A stretch of DNA of 64,000 nt, taken from the NCBI GenBank assembly GCA_034231615.1, contig CM067317.1, forward strand, positions 44,772,652 to 44,836,651, read 5' to 3'. Below, one piece after another: positions 1 to 14,300 of this stretch (its first letter is position 1; the number at the start of each line of letters is the position of its first letter). The position numbers were made by a program, and so were the translations under genes. This DNA is from Meghimatium bilineatum. Taxonomy: Eukaryota; Mollusca; Gastropoda; Stylommatophora; Philomycidae. The notes under the pieces were generated by a model. The model saw only the letters and a program-made list of their open reading frames with translations. It was not told where the DNA came from and ran no database searches.

Positions 1-1034
1 CTACCAGTAGAGTATCAAAATAAATAAATTTTGTTCTTTTTTTTTTCAAACGTTTCAGCACATCTCATAAATTGATTGTCAAATTATTAGAAATATATTT
101 TTTTATTTTCTCTTTCAAACTTTTCAACACATCTCATAAATGTATCTACCAGTAGAGTATCACTAGAAATATATCTTTTCATTTTCTTTTTCAAACTTTT
201 CAACACATTTCATAAGTGAATATAGTTTATCAAATGAAATTTATTTTTTGATTTTCTTTTTGAAATTTTTCCACACATTTCATAAATGTATCTAGTTTTT
301 ATCATTAGAAATTTATTTTTTTGATTTTGAAACTTTTCCACACATTTCATAAATGTATCTAGTTTATCATTAGAATTTTTGATTTTGAAACTTTTGAACA
401 TATCTCATAAATGTATCTACCGGTAGTTTATCATTAGAAATATGTCTTTTCATTTTATTTTTCAAACTTTTCAACACATTTCATAAATGTATATAGTTTA
501 TCATTTGAAATATATTTTTTTATTTTCTTTTTCAAACTTTTCAACACATCTCATGAATGTATCTACCAGTAGAGTATCACTAGAAATATATATTTTTATT
601 TTCTTTTTCAAACGTTTCAACACATAAATTGATTGTCAAATTATTAGAAATATGTTTTTTGATTTTCTTTTTCAAACTTTTCAACACATCTCATAAATGT
701 ATCTACCAGTAGATTATCACTAGAAATATATCTTTTCATTTTCTTTTTCAAACTTTTCATAAATGTATATAGTTTATCAATAGAAATATTTTTTTCTTAT
801 TTTCTTGTTCAAATTTTTCAACACATTTCATAAATGAATATAGTTTATCATTAGAAATATATTTTTTTCTTTTCTTTTCCAAATTTTCAACACATTTCAT
901 AAATGTATATAGTTTATCATTAGAAATATATTTTTTTATTTTCTTTTTCAAACTTTTCAACACATCTCATAAATGTTATCTACCAGTAGAGTATCACTAG
1001 AAATATATCTTTTCATTTTTGTTTTCAAACTTTT

Positions 1035-4000
1035 TAATACATGTCATAAATGTATATAGTTTACCATTATAAATATTTTTTTTTATTTTCAAAGTTTTGA
1101 ACACATTTCATAAGTGTATATAGTGTATATCAATAGAAATTTATTTTTTAATTTTCTTTTTGAAAAATTTCAACACATGTCATAAATGTATCTAGTTTTT
1201 ATAATTAGAAATATATTTTTTGATTTTTTAAACAACTTTTCAACACATCTCATAAATGTATCTAGTTTATGAATAGAAATATATTTGTTTTATTTTCAAA
1301 CTGTTCAACACATCTTATAAATGTATCTACCGGTAGAGTATCACTAGAAATATATTTTTTGATTTTCTTTTTCAAACTTTTCAACACTTCTCATAAATGT
1401 ATCTACCGGTAGATTATCACTAGAAATATATCTTTTCATTTTCTTTTTCAAACTTTTCATAAATGTATATAGTTATTATTAGAAATATTTTTTTTCTTAT
1501 TTTCTTGTTCAAATTTTTCAACACATTTCATAAATGTATCTAGTTTATCACTAGAAATATATTTTTTTGATTTTGAAACTTTTCAACACATTTCAGCAAT
1601 GTATCTAGTTTATCATTAGAAATATATTTTTTTATTTTCTTTTTCAAACTTTTCAACACATCTCATAAATGTATCTACCAGTAGAGTATCAAAATAAATA
1701 AATTTTGTTCTTTTCTTTTTCAAACGTTTCAGCACATCTCATAAATTGATTGTCAAATTATTAGAAATATATTTTTTTATTTTCTTTTTCAAACTTTTCA
1801 ACACATCTCATAAATGTATCTACCAGTAGAGTATCACTAGAAATATATTTTTTGATTTTCTTTATCAAACTTTTCAACACATCTCATAAATGTATCTACC
1901 GGTAGATTATCACTAGAAATATATCTTTTCATTTTCTTTTTCAAACTTTTCATAAATGTATATAGTTTATCATTATAAATATTTTTATTTTCTTTTTGAA
2001 ATTTTTCAACACATTTCATAAATGTATCTAGTTTTTATCATTAGAAATTTATGTTTTTGATTTTGAAACTTTTCCACACATTTCATAAATGTATCTAGTT
2101 TATCATTAGAAATTTTTTTTGTTTTGATTTTCAAACTTTTGAACACATCTCATAAATGTATCTACCGGTAGATTATCACTAGAAATATATCATTTCATTT
2201 TCTTTTTCAAACTTTTCAATACATTTCATAAATGTATATAGTTTATCATTATAAAATTTTTTTTTTTAATGTTTTGAACACATTTCATAAGTGTATATAG
2301 TTTATCAATAGAAATTTTTTTTTTCTTTTATAAATTTTTCAACACATTTCATAAATGTATCTAGTTTTTATCATTAGAAATATATGTTTTTGATTTTTCA
2401 AACTGTTCAACACATCTCATAAATGTATCTACCGGTAGAGTATCACTAGAAATATATTTTTTGATTTTCTTTTTTCAAACTTTTCAACACATCTCATAAA
2501 TGTATCTACCGGTAGATTATCACTAGAAATATATCTTTCCATTTTATTTTTCAAACTTATCAACACATTTCATAAATGTATCTAATTTATCATTAGAAAA
2601 AGATTTCTTTGATTTTGAAACTTTTCAACACATTTCAGCAATGTATCTAGTTTATCATTTGAAATATATTTTTTTATTTTCTTTTTCAAACATTTCAACA
2701 CATCTCATAAATGTATCTACCAGTAGAGTATCACTAGAAATATATTTTTTTATTTTCTTTTTCAAATGTTACAACACATTTCATAAATTGATTGTCAAAT
2801 TATTAGAAATATATTTTTTGATTTTCTTTTCCAAACTTTTCAACACATTTCATAAGTGTATATAGTTGATCAATAGAAATTTATTTTTTTATTTTCTTTT
2901 CCAAACTTTTAAACACATTTCATAAATGTATCTAGTTTATCACTAGAAATATATTTTTTGAATTTCATTTCCAAACTTTTCAACACATTTCATAAATGTA
3001 TCTAGCTTATGATTAGAAATATATCTTTTATTTTCTTTTTCAAACTTTTCAACACATCTCATAAATGTATCTAGTTTATCATTAGAAATATATTTTTTTG
3101 ATTTTCAAACTGTTCAACACATCTCATAAATGCATCTACCGGTAGAGTATCACTAGAAATATATATTTTGATTTTCTTTTTCAAACGTTTCAACACATAA
3201 ATTGATTGTCAAATTATTAGAAATATTTATTTCTTATGTTCTTGTTCAAACTTTTCAACACATTTCATAAATGAATATAGTTTATCACTAGAAATATATT
3301 TTTTGATTTTCTTTTCCAAATTTTAAACACATTTCATAAATGTATCTAGTTTATCATTAGAAATATATTTTTTTAAATTTCAAACTTTTCAACACATCTC
3401 ATAAATGTATCTACCGGTAGTTTATCATTAGAAATATATTTTTTGATTTTCAAACTTTTCAACAGATTTCATAAGTATATATAGTGTATCAATAGAAATT
3501 TATTATTGATTTTCTTTTTCAAACTTTTCAACACATTTCATAAATGTATCTAGTTTATCATTAGAAATATAATTTTTTATAAATTTCAAACTTTTCAACA
3601 CATCTCATAAATGTATCTACCGGTAGATTATAACTGGAAATATATCTTTTAATTTTCTTTTTCAAACTTTTCAACACATTTCATAAATGTATATTGTTTA
3701 TCATTATAAATATTTTTTTTGATTTTCAAACTTTTCAACACATTTCATAAGTGTATATAGTTTATCAATAGAAATTTATTTTTTGATTTTCTTTTTGAAA
3801 TTTTTCAACACGTCATAAATGTATCTACCGGTAGTTTATCATTAGAAATATATTTTTTAATTTTCTTTTTCAATCTTTTCAACACATCTCATAAATGTAT
3901 CTACCGGTAGATTATCACTAGAAATATATCTTTTCATTTTCTTTTTAAAACTTTTCAATACATTTCATAAATGTATATAGTTTATCATTATAAATATTTT

Positions 4001-7000
4001 TGTTTTCTTGTTCAAACTTTTCAACACATTTCATAAATGTATCTAATTTATCATTAGAAAATATTTCTTTGATTTTGAAACTATTCAACACATTTCAGCA
4101 ATGTATCTAGTTTATCAATAGAAATTTATTTTTTGATTTTCTTTTTGAAATTTTTCAACACGTCATAAATGTATCTACCGGTAGTTTATCATTAGAAATA
4201 TATTTTTTAATTTTCTTTTTCAATCTTTTCAACACATCTCATAAATGTATCTACCGGTAGATTATCACTAGAAATATATTTTTTCATTTTCTTTTTCAAA
4301 CTTTTCAACACATTTCATAAGTGAATATAGTTTATCAAATGAAATTTATTTTTTGATTTTCTTTTTGAAATTTTTCAACACATTTCATAAATGTATCTAG
4401 TTTTTATCATTAGAAATTTATTTTTTTGATTTTGAAACTTTTCCACACATTTCATAAATGTATCTAGTTTATCATTAGAATTTTTGATTTTGAAACTTTT
4501 GAACATATCTCATAAATGTATCTACCGGTAGTATATCATTAGAAATATGTCTTTTCATTTTATTTTTCAAACTTTTCAACACATGTCATAAATGTATATA
4601 GTTTACCATTTGAAATATTTTTTTTTATTTTCAAAGTTTTGAACACATTTCATAAGTGTATATAGTGTATATCAATAGAAATTTATTTTTTAATTTTCTT
4701 TTTGAAAAATTTCAACACATGTCATAAATGTATCTAGTTTTTATAATTAGAAATATATTTTTTGATTTTTAAACAACTTTTCAACACATCTCATAAATGT
4801 ATCTAGTTTATGAATAGAAATATATTTGTTTTATTTTCAAACTGTTCAACACATCTTATAAATGTATCTACCGGTAGAGTATCACTAGAAATATATTTTT
4901 TGATTTTCTTTTTCAAACTTTTCAACACTTCTCATAAATGTATCTACCGGTAGATTATCACTAGAAATATATCTTTTCATTTTCTTTTTCAAACTTTTCA
5001 TAAATGTATATAGTTATTATTAGAAATATTTTTTTTCTTATTTTCTTGTTCAAATTTTTCAACACATTTCATAAATGTATCTAGTTTATCACTAGAAATA
5101 TATTTTTTTGATTTTGAAACTTTTCAACACATTTCAGCAATGTATCTAGTTTATCATTAGAAATATATTTTTTTATTTTCTTTTTCAAACTTTTCAACAC
5201 ATCTCATAAATGTATCTACCAGTAGAGTATCAAAATAAATAAATTTTGTTCTTTTCTTTTTCAAACTTTTCAACACATCTCATAAATGTATCTACCGGTA
5301 GATTATCACTAGAAATATATCTTTTCATTTTCTTTTTCAAACTTTTCATAAATGTATATAGTTTATCATTATAAATATTTTTATTTTCTTTTTGAAATTT
5401 TTCAACACATTTCATAAATGTATCTAGTTTTTATCATTAGAAATTTATGTTTTTGATTTTGAAACTTTTCCACACATTTCATAAATGTATCTAGTTTATC
5501 ATTAGAAATTTTTTTTGTTTTGATTTTCAAACTTTTGAACACATCTCATAAATGTATCTACCGGTAGATTATCACTAGAAATATATCATTTCATTTTCTT
5601 TTTCAAACTTTTCAATACATTTCATAAATGTATATAGTTTATCATTATAAAATTTTTTTTTTTAATGTTTTGAACACATTTCATAAGTGTATATAGTTTA
5701 TCAATAGAAATTTTTTTTTTCTTTTATAAATTTTTCAACACATTTCATAAATGTATCTAGTTTTTATCATTAGAAATATATGTTTTTGATTTTTCAAACT
5801 GTTCAACACATCTCATAAATGTATCTACCGGTAGAGTATCACTAGAAATATATTTTTTGATTTTCTTTTTTCAAACTTTTCAACACATCTCATAAATGTA
5901 TCTACCGGTAGATTATCACTAGAAATATATCTTTCCATTTTATTTTTCAAACTTATCAACACATTTCATAAATGTATCTAATTTATCATTAGAAAAAGAT
6001 TTCTTTGATTTTGAAACTTTTCAACACATTTCAGCAATGTATCTAGTTTATCATTTGAAATATATTTTTTTATTTTCTTTTTCAAACATTTCAACACATC
6101 TCATAAATGTATCTACCAGTAGAGTATCACTAGAAATATATTTTTTTATTTTCTTTTTCAAATGTTACAACACATTTCATAAATTGATTGTCAAATTATT
6201 AGAAATATATTTTTTGATTTTCTTTTCCAAACTTTTCAACACATTTCATAAGTGTATATAGTTGATCAATAGAAATTTATTTTTTTATTTTCTTTTCCAA
6301 ACTTTTAAACACATTTCATAAATGTATCTAGTTTATCACTAGAAATATATTTTTTGAATTTCATTTCCAAACTTTTCAACACATTTCATAAATGTATCTA
6401 GCTTATGATTAGAAATATATCTTTTATTTTCTTTTTCAAACTTTTCAACACATCTCATAAATGTATCTAGTTTATCATTAGAAATATATTTTTTTGATTT
6501 TCAAACTGTTCAACACATCTCATAAATGCATCTACCGGTAGAGTATCACTAGAAATATATATTTTGATTTTCTTTTTCAAACGTTTCAACACATAAATTG
6601 ATTGTCAAATTATTAGAAATATTTATTTCTTATGTTCTTGTTCAAACTTTTCAACACATTTCATAAATGAATATAGTTTATCACTAGAAATATATTTTTT
6701 GATTTTCTTTTCCAAATTTTAAACACATTTCATAAATGTATCTAGTTTATCATTAGAAATATATTTTTTTAAATTTCAAACTTTTCAACACATCTCATAA
6801 ATGTATCTACCGGTAGTTTATCATTAGAAATATATTTTTTGATTTTCAAACTTTTCAACAGATTTCATAAGTATATATAGTGTATCAATAGAAATTTATT
6901 ATTGATTTTCTTTTTCAAACTTTTCAACACATTTCATAAATGTATCTAGTTTATCATTAGAAATATAATTTTTTATAAATTTCAAACTTTTCAACACATC

Positions 7001-10000
7001 TCATAAATGTATCTACCGGTAGATTATAACTGGAAATATATCTTTTAATTTTCTTTTTCAAACTTTTCAACACATTTCATAAATGCATATTGTTTATCAT
7101 TATAAATATTTTTTTTGATTTTCAAACTTTTCAACACATTTCATAAGTGTATATAGTTTATCAATAGAAATTTATTTTTTGATTTTCTTTTTGAAATTTT
7201 TCAACACGTCATAAATGTATCTACCGGTAGTTTATCATTAGAAATATATTTTTTAATTTTCTTTTTCAATCTTTTCAACACATCTCATAAATGTATCTAC
7301 CGGTAGATTATCACTAGAAATATATCTTTTCATTTTCTTTTTAAAACTTTTCAATACATTTCATAAATGTATATAGTTTATCATTATAAATATTTTTGTT
7401 TTCTTGTTCAAACTTTTCAACACATTTCATAAATGTATCTAATTTATCATTAGAAAATATTTCTTTGATTTTGAAACTTTTCAACACATTTCAGCAATGT
7501 ATCTAGTTTATCAATAGAAATTTATTTTTTGATTTTCTTTTTGAAATTTTTCAACACGTCATAAATGTATCTACCGGTAGTTTATCATTAGAAATATATT
7601 TTTTAATTTTCTTTTTCAATCTTTTCAACACATCTCATAAATGTATCTACCGGTAGATTATCACTAGAAATATATTTTTTCATTTTCTTTTTCAAACTTT
7701 TCAACACATTTCATAAGTGAATATAGTTTATCAAATGAAATTTATTTTTTGATTTTCTTTTTGAAATTTTTCAACACATTTCATAAATGTATCTAGTTTT
7801 TATCATTAGAAATTTATTTTTTTGATTTTGAAACTTTTCCACACATTTCATAAATGTATCTAGTTTATCATTAGAATTTTTGATTTTGAAACTTTTGAAC
7901 ATATCTCATAAATGTATCTACCGGTAGTATATCATTAGAAATATGTCTTTTCATTTTATTTTTCAAACTTTTCAACACATGTCATAAATGTATATAGTTT
8001 ACCATTATAAATATTTTTTTTTATTTTCAAAGTTTTGAACACATTTCATAAGTGTATATAGTGTATATCAATAGAAATTTATTTTTTAATTTTCTTTTTG
8101 AAAAATTTCAACACATGTCATAAATGTATCTAGTTTTTATAATTAGAAATATATTTTTTGATTTTTAAACAACTTTTCAACACATCTCATAAATGTATCT
8201 AGTTTATGAATAGAAATATATTTGTTTTATTTTCAAACTGTTCAACACATCTTATAAATGTATCTACCGGTAGAGTATCACTAGAAATATATTTTTTGAT
8301 TTTCTTTTTCAAACTTTTCAACACTTCTCATAAATGTATCTACCGGTAGATTATCACTAGAAATATATCTTTTCATTTTCTTTTTCAAACTTTTCATAAA
8401 TGTATATAGTTATTATTAGAAATATTTTTTTTCTTATTTTCTTGTTCAAATTTTTCAACACATTTCATAAATGTATCTAGTTTATCACTAGAAATATATT
8501 TTTTTGATTTTGAAACTTTTCAACACATTTCAGCAATGTATCTAGTTTATCATTAGAAATATATTTTTTTATTTTCTTTTTCAAACTTTTCAACACATCT
8601 CATAAATGTATCTACCAGTAGAGTATCAAAATAAATAAATTTTGTTCTTTTCTTTTTCAAACTTTTCAACACATCTCATAAATGTATCTACCGGTAGATT
8701 ATCACTAGAAATATATCTTTTCATTTTCTTTTTCAAACTTTTCATAAATGTATATAGTTTATCATTATAAATATTTTTATTTTCTTTTTGAAATTTTTCA
8801 ACACATTTCATAAATGTATCTAGTTTTTATCATTAGAAATTTATGTTTTTGATTTTGAAACTTTTCCACACATTTCATAAATGTATCTAGTTTATCATTA
8901 GAAATTTTTTTTGTTTTGATTTTCAAACTTTTGATCACATCTCATAAATGTATCTACCGGTAGATTATCACTAGAAATATATCATTTCATTTTCTTTTTC
9001 AAACTTTTCAATACATTTCATAAATGTATATAGTTTATCATTATAAAATTTTTTTTTTTAATGTTTTGAACACATTTCATAAGTGTATATAGTTTATCAA
9101 TAGAAATTTTTTTTTTCTTTTATAAATTTTTCAACACATTTCATAAATGTATCTAGTTTTTATCATTAGAAATATATGTTTTTGATTTTCAAACTGTTCA
9201 ACACATCTCATAAATGTATCTACCGGTAGAGTATCACTAGAAATATATTTTTTGATTTTCTTTTTTCAAACTTTTCAACACATCTCATAAATGTATCTAC
9301 CGGTAGATTATCACTAGAAATATATCTTTCCATTTTATTTTTCAAACTTATCAACACATTTCATAAATGTATCTAATTTATCATTAGAAAAAGATTTCTT
9401 TGATTTTGAAACTTTTCAACACATTTCAGCAATGTATCTAGTTTATCATTTGAAATATATATTTTTTTTTCTTTTTCAAACTTTTCAACACATCTCATAA
9501 ATGTATCTACCAGTAGAGTATCACTAGAAATATATTTTTTTATTTTCTTTTTCAAATGTTACAACACATTTCATAAATTGATTGTCAAATTATTAGAAAT
9601 ATATTTTTTGGTTTTCTTTTCCAAACTTTTCAACACATTTCATAAGTGTATATAGTTGATCAATAGAAATTTATTTTTTTATTTTCTTTTCCAAACTTTT
9701 AAACACATTTCATAAATGTATCTAGTTTATCACTAGAAATATATTTTTTGAATTTCATTTCCAAACTTTTCAACACATTTCATAAATGTATCTAGCTTAT
9801 GATTAGAAATATATCTTTTATTTTCTTTTTCAAACTTTTCAACACATCTCATAAATGTATCTAGTTTATCATTAGAAATATATTTTTTTTATTTTCAAAC
9901 TGTTCAACACATCTCATAAATGCATCTACCGGTAGAGTATTACTAGAAATATATATTTTGATTTTCTTTTTCAAACGTTTCAACACATAAATTGATTGTC

Positions 10001-11320
10001 AAATTATTAGAAATATTTTTTTCTTATGTTCTTGTTCAAACTTTTCAACACATTTCATAAATGAATATAGTTTATCACTAGAAATATATTTTTTGATTTT
10101 CTTTTCCAAATTTTAAACACATTTCATAAATGTATCTAGTTTATCATTAGAAATATTTTTTTTTAAATTTCAAACTTTTCAACACATCTCATAAATGTAT
10201 CTACCGGTAGTTTATCATTAGAAATATATTTTTTGATTTTCAAACTTTTCAACAGATTTCATAAGTATATATAGTGTATCAATAGAAATTTATTTTTGAT
10301 TTTCTTTTTCAAACTTTTCAATACATTTCATAAATGTATCTAGTTTATCATTAGAAATATAATTTTTTATAAATTTCAAACTTTTCAACACATCTCATAA
10401 ATGTATCTACCGGTAGATTATAACTGGAAATATATCTTTTAATTTTCTTTTTCAAACTTTTCAACACATTTCATAAATGTATATTGTTTATCATTATAAA
10501 TATTTTTTTTGATTTTCAAACTTTTCAACACATTTCATAAGTGTATATAGTTTATCAATAGAAATTTATTTTTTGATTTTCTTTTTGAAATTTTTCAACA
10601 CGTCATAAATGTATCTACCGGTAGTTTATCATTAGAAATATATTTTTTAATTTTCTTTTTCAATCTTTTCAACACATCTCATAAATGTATCTACCGGTAG
10701 ATTATCACTAGAAATATATCTTTTCATTTTCTTTTTAAAACTTTTCAATACATTTCATAAATGTATATAGTTTATCATTATAAATATTTTTGTTTTCTTG
10801 TTCAAACTTTTCAACACATTTCATAAATGTATCTAATTTATCATTAGAAAATATTTCTTTGATTTTGAAACTTTTCAACACATTTCAGCAATGTATCTAG
10901 TTTATCAATAGAAATTTATTTTTTGATTTTCTTTTTGAAATTTTTCAACACGTCATAAATGTATCTACCGGTAGTTTATCATTAGAAATATATTTTTTAA
11001 TTTTCTTTTTCAATCTTTTCAACACATCTCATAAATGTATCTACCGGTAGATTATCACTAGAAATATATTTTTTCATTTTCTTTTTCAAACTTTTCAACA
11101 CATTTCATAAGTGAATATAGTTTATCAAATGAAATTTATTTTTTGATTTTCTTTTTGAAATTTTTCAACACATTTCATAAATGTATCTAGTTTTTATCAT
11201 TAGAAATTTATTTTTTTGATTTTGAAACTTTTCCACACATTTCATAAATGTATCTAGTTTATCATTAGAATTTTTGATTTTGAAACTTTTGAACATATCT
11301 CATAAATGTATCTACCGGTA
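1035..11320 (+). repeat. 3.4-kb higher-order repeat, about three copies
   Basis: Blocks recur at an offset of 3,396 bp. The GTATATCATTAG variant is at 4531, 7927 and 11321, and an unusual AAAATAAATAAATTTTG variant recurs at about 5229 and 8625. The first copy (from about 1,035) has an offset of about 3,540 because it holds two extra monomers (about 144 bp, near 1,700-1,850) that the next copies lack. Copies are nearly identical apart from scattered single-base changes and A/T-run length changes. This indicates recent unequal exchange. Confidence 0.85.
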
Positions 11321-14300
11321 GTATATCATTAGAAATATGTCTTTTCATTTTATTTTTCAAACTTTTCAACACATTTCATAAATGTATATAGTTTATCATT
11401 TGAAATATATTTTTTTATTTTCTTTTTCAAACTTTTCAACACATCTCATGAATGTATCTACCAGTAGAGTATCACTAGAAATATATCTTTTCATTTTCTT
11501 TTTCAAACTTTTCAATACATTTCATAAATGTATATAGTTTATCATTATAAATATTTATTTTTTATTTTCAAAGTTTTGAACACATTTCATTTCATAAGTG
11601 TATATAGTTTATCAATAGAAATTAATTTTTTGATTTACTTTTTGAAATTTTTCAACACATGTCATAAATGTATCTAGTTTTTATAATTAGAAATATATTT
11701 TTTTGATTTTTAAACAACTTTTCAACACATCTCATAAATGTATCTACCGGTAGTTTATCATTAGAAATATATTTTTTTATTTTCTTTTTCAATCTTTTCA
11801 ACACATCTCATAAATGTATCTACCGGTAGATTATCACTAGAAATATATCTTTTCATTTTCTTTTTCAAACGTTTCAACACATAAATTGATTGTCAAATTA
11901 TTAGAAATATTTTTTTTTATTTTCTTTTTCAATCTTTTCAACACATTTCATAAAAGTATCTAGTTTATCACTAGAAATATATTTCTTTGATTTTGAAACT
12001 TTTCAACACATTTCAGCAATGTATCTAGTTTATCATTAGAAATATATCTTTTCATTTTCTTTTTCAAACTTTTCAACACATTTCAGCAATGTATCTAGTT
12101 TATCATTAGAAATATATTTTTTGATTGTCTTTTTCAAACTTTTCAACACATCTCATAAATGTATCTACCGGTAGATTATCACTAGAAATATATCTTTTCA
12201 TTTTCTTTTTCAAACTTTTCAACACATTTCATAAATGTATATAGTTTATCAATGAAAATTTATTTTTTGATTGACTTTTTGAAACTTTTCAACACATCTC
12301 ATAAATGTATCTACAGTTAGATAATCACTAGAAATATATCTTTTCATTTTCTTTTTCAAACTTTTCAATACATTTCATAAATGTATATAGTTTATCATTA
12401 TAAATATTTATTTTTTATTTTCAAAGTTTTGAACACATTTCATTTCATAAGTGTATATAGTTTATCAATAGAAATTAATTTTTTGATTTACTTTTTGAAA
12501 TTTTTCAACACATGTCATAAATGTATCTAGTTTTTATAATTAGAAATAAATTTTTTGATTTTTAAACAACTTTTCAACACATCTCATAAATGTATCTACC
12601 GGTAGTTTATAATTAGAAATATATTTTTTTATTTTCTTTTTCAATCTTTTCAACACATTTCATAAAAGTATCTAGTTTATCACTAGAAATATATTTCTTT
12701 GATTTTGAAACTTTTCAACACATTTCAGCAATGTATCTAGTTTATCATTAGAAATATATCTTTTCATTTTCTTTTTCAAACTTTTCAACACATTTCAGCA
12801 ATGTATCTAGTTTATCATTAGAAATATATTTTTTGATTGTCTTTTTCAAACTTTTCAACACATCTCATAAATGTATCTACCGGTAGATTATCACTAGAAA
12901 TATATCTTTTCATTTTCTTTTTCAAACTTTTCAACACATTTCATAAATGTATATAGTTTATCAATGAAAATTTATTTTTTGATTGACTTTTTGAAACTTT
13001 TCAACACATCTCATAAATGTATCTACAGGTAGATAATCACTAGAAATATATCTTTTCATTTTCTTTTTCAAACTTTTCAATACATTTCATAAATGTATAT
13101 AGTTTATCATTATAAATATTTTTTTTTTATTTTCAAAGTTTTGAACACATTTCATAAGTGTATATAGTTTATCAATAGAAATTAATTTTTTGATTTACTT
13201 TTTGAAATTTTTCAACACATGTCATAAATATATCTAGTTTTTATAATTAGAAATATATTTTTTTGATTTTTAAACAACTTTTCAACACATCTCATAAATG
13301 TATCTACCGGTAGATTATCACTAGAAATATATCTTTTCATTTTCTTTTTCAAACGTTTCAACAAATAAATTGATTGTCAAATTATTAGAAATATATCTTT
13401 TCATTTTCTTTTTCAAACTTTTCAATACATTTCATAAATGTATATAGTTTATTATTATAAATATTTTTTTTTTATTTTCAAAGTTTTGAACACATTTCAT
13501 TTCATAAGTGTATATAGTTTATCAATAGAAATTAATTTTTTGATTTACTTTTTGAAATTTTTCAACACATGTCATAAATGTATCTAGTTTTTATAATTAG
13601 AAATATATTTTTTTGATTTTTAAACAACTTTTCAACACATCTCATAAATGTATCTACCGGTAGTTTATCATTAGAAATATTTTTTTTTATTTTCTTTTTC
13701 AATCTTTTCAACACATTTCATAAAAGTATCTAGTTTATCACTAGAAATATATTTCTTTGATTTTGAAACTTTTCAACACATTTCAGCAATGTATCTAGTT
13801 TATCATTAGAAATATATCTTTTCATTTTCTTTTTCAAACTTTTCAACACATTTCAGCAATGTATCTAGTTTATCATTAGAAATATATTTTTTGATTGTCT
13901 TTTTCAAACTTTTCAACACATCTCATAAATGTATCTACCGGTAGATTATCACTAGAAATATATCTTTTCATTTTCTTTTTCAAACTTTTCAACACATTTC
14001 ATAAATGTATATAGTTTATCAATGAAAATTTATTTTTTGATTGACTTTTTGAAACTTTTCAACACATCTCATAAATGTATCTACAGTTAGATAATCACTA
14101 GAAATATATCTTTTCATTTTCTTTTTCAAACTTTTCAATACATTTCATAAATGTATATAGTTTATCATTATAAATATTTTTTTTTTATTTTCAAAGTTTT
14201 GAACACATTTCATAAGTGTATATAGTTTATCAATAGAAATTAATTTTTTGATTTACTTTTTGAAATTTTTCAACACATGTCATAAATGTATCTAGTTTTT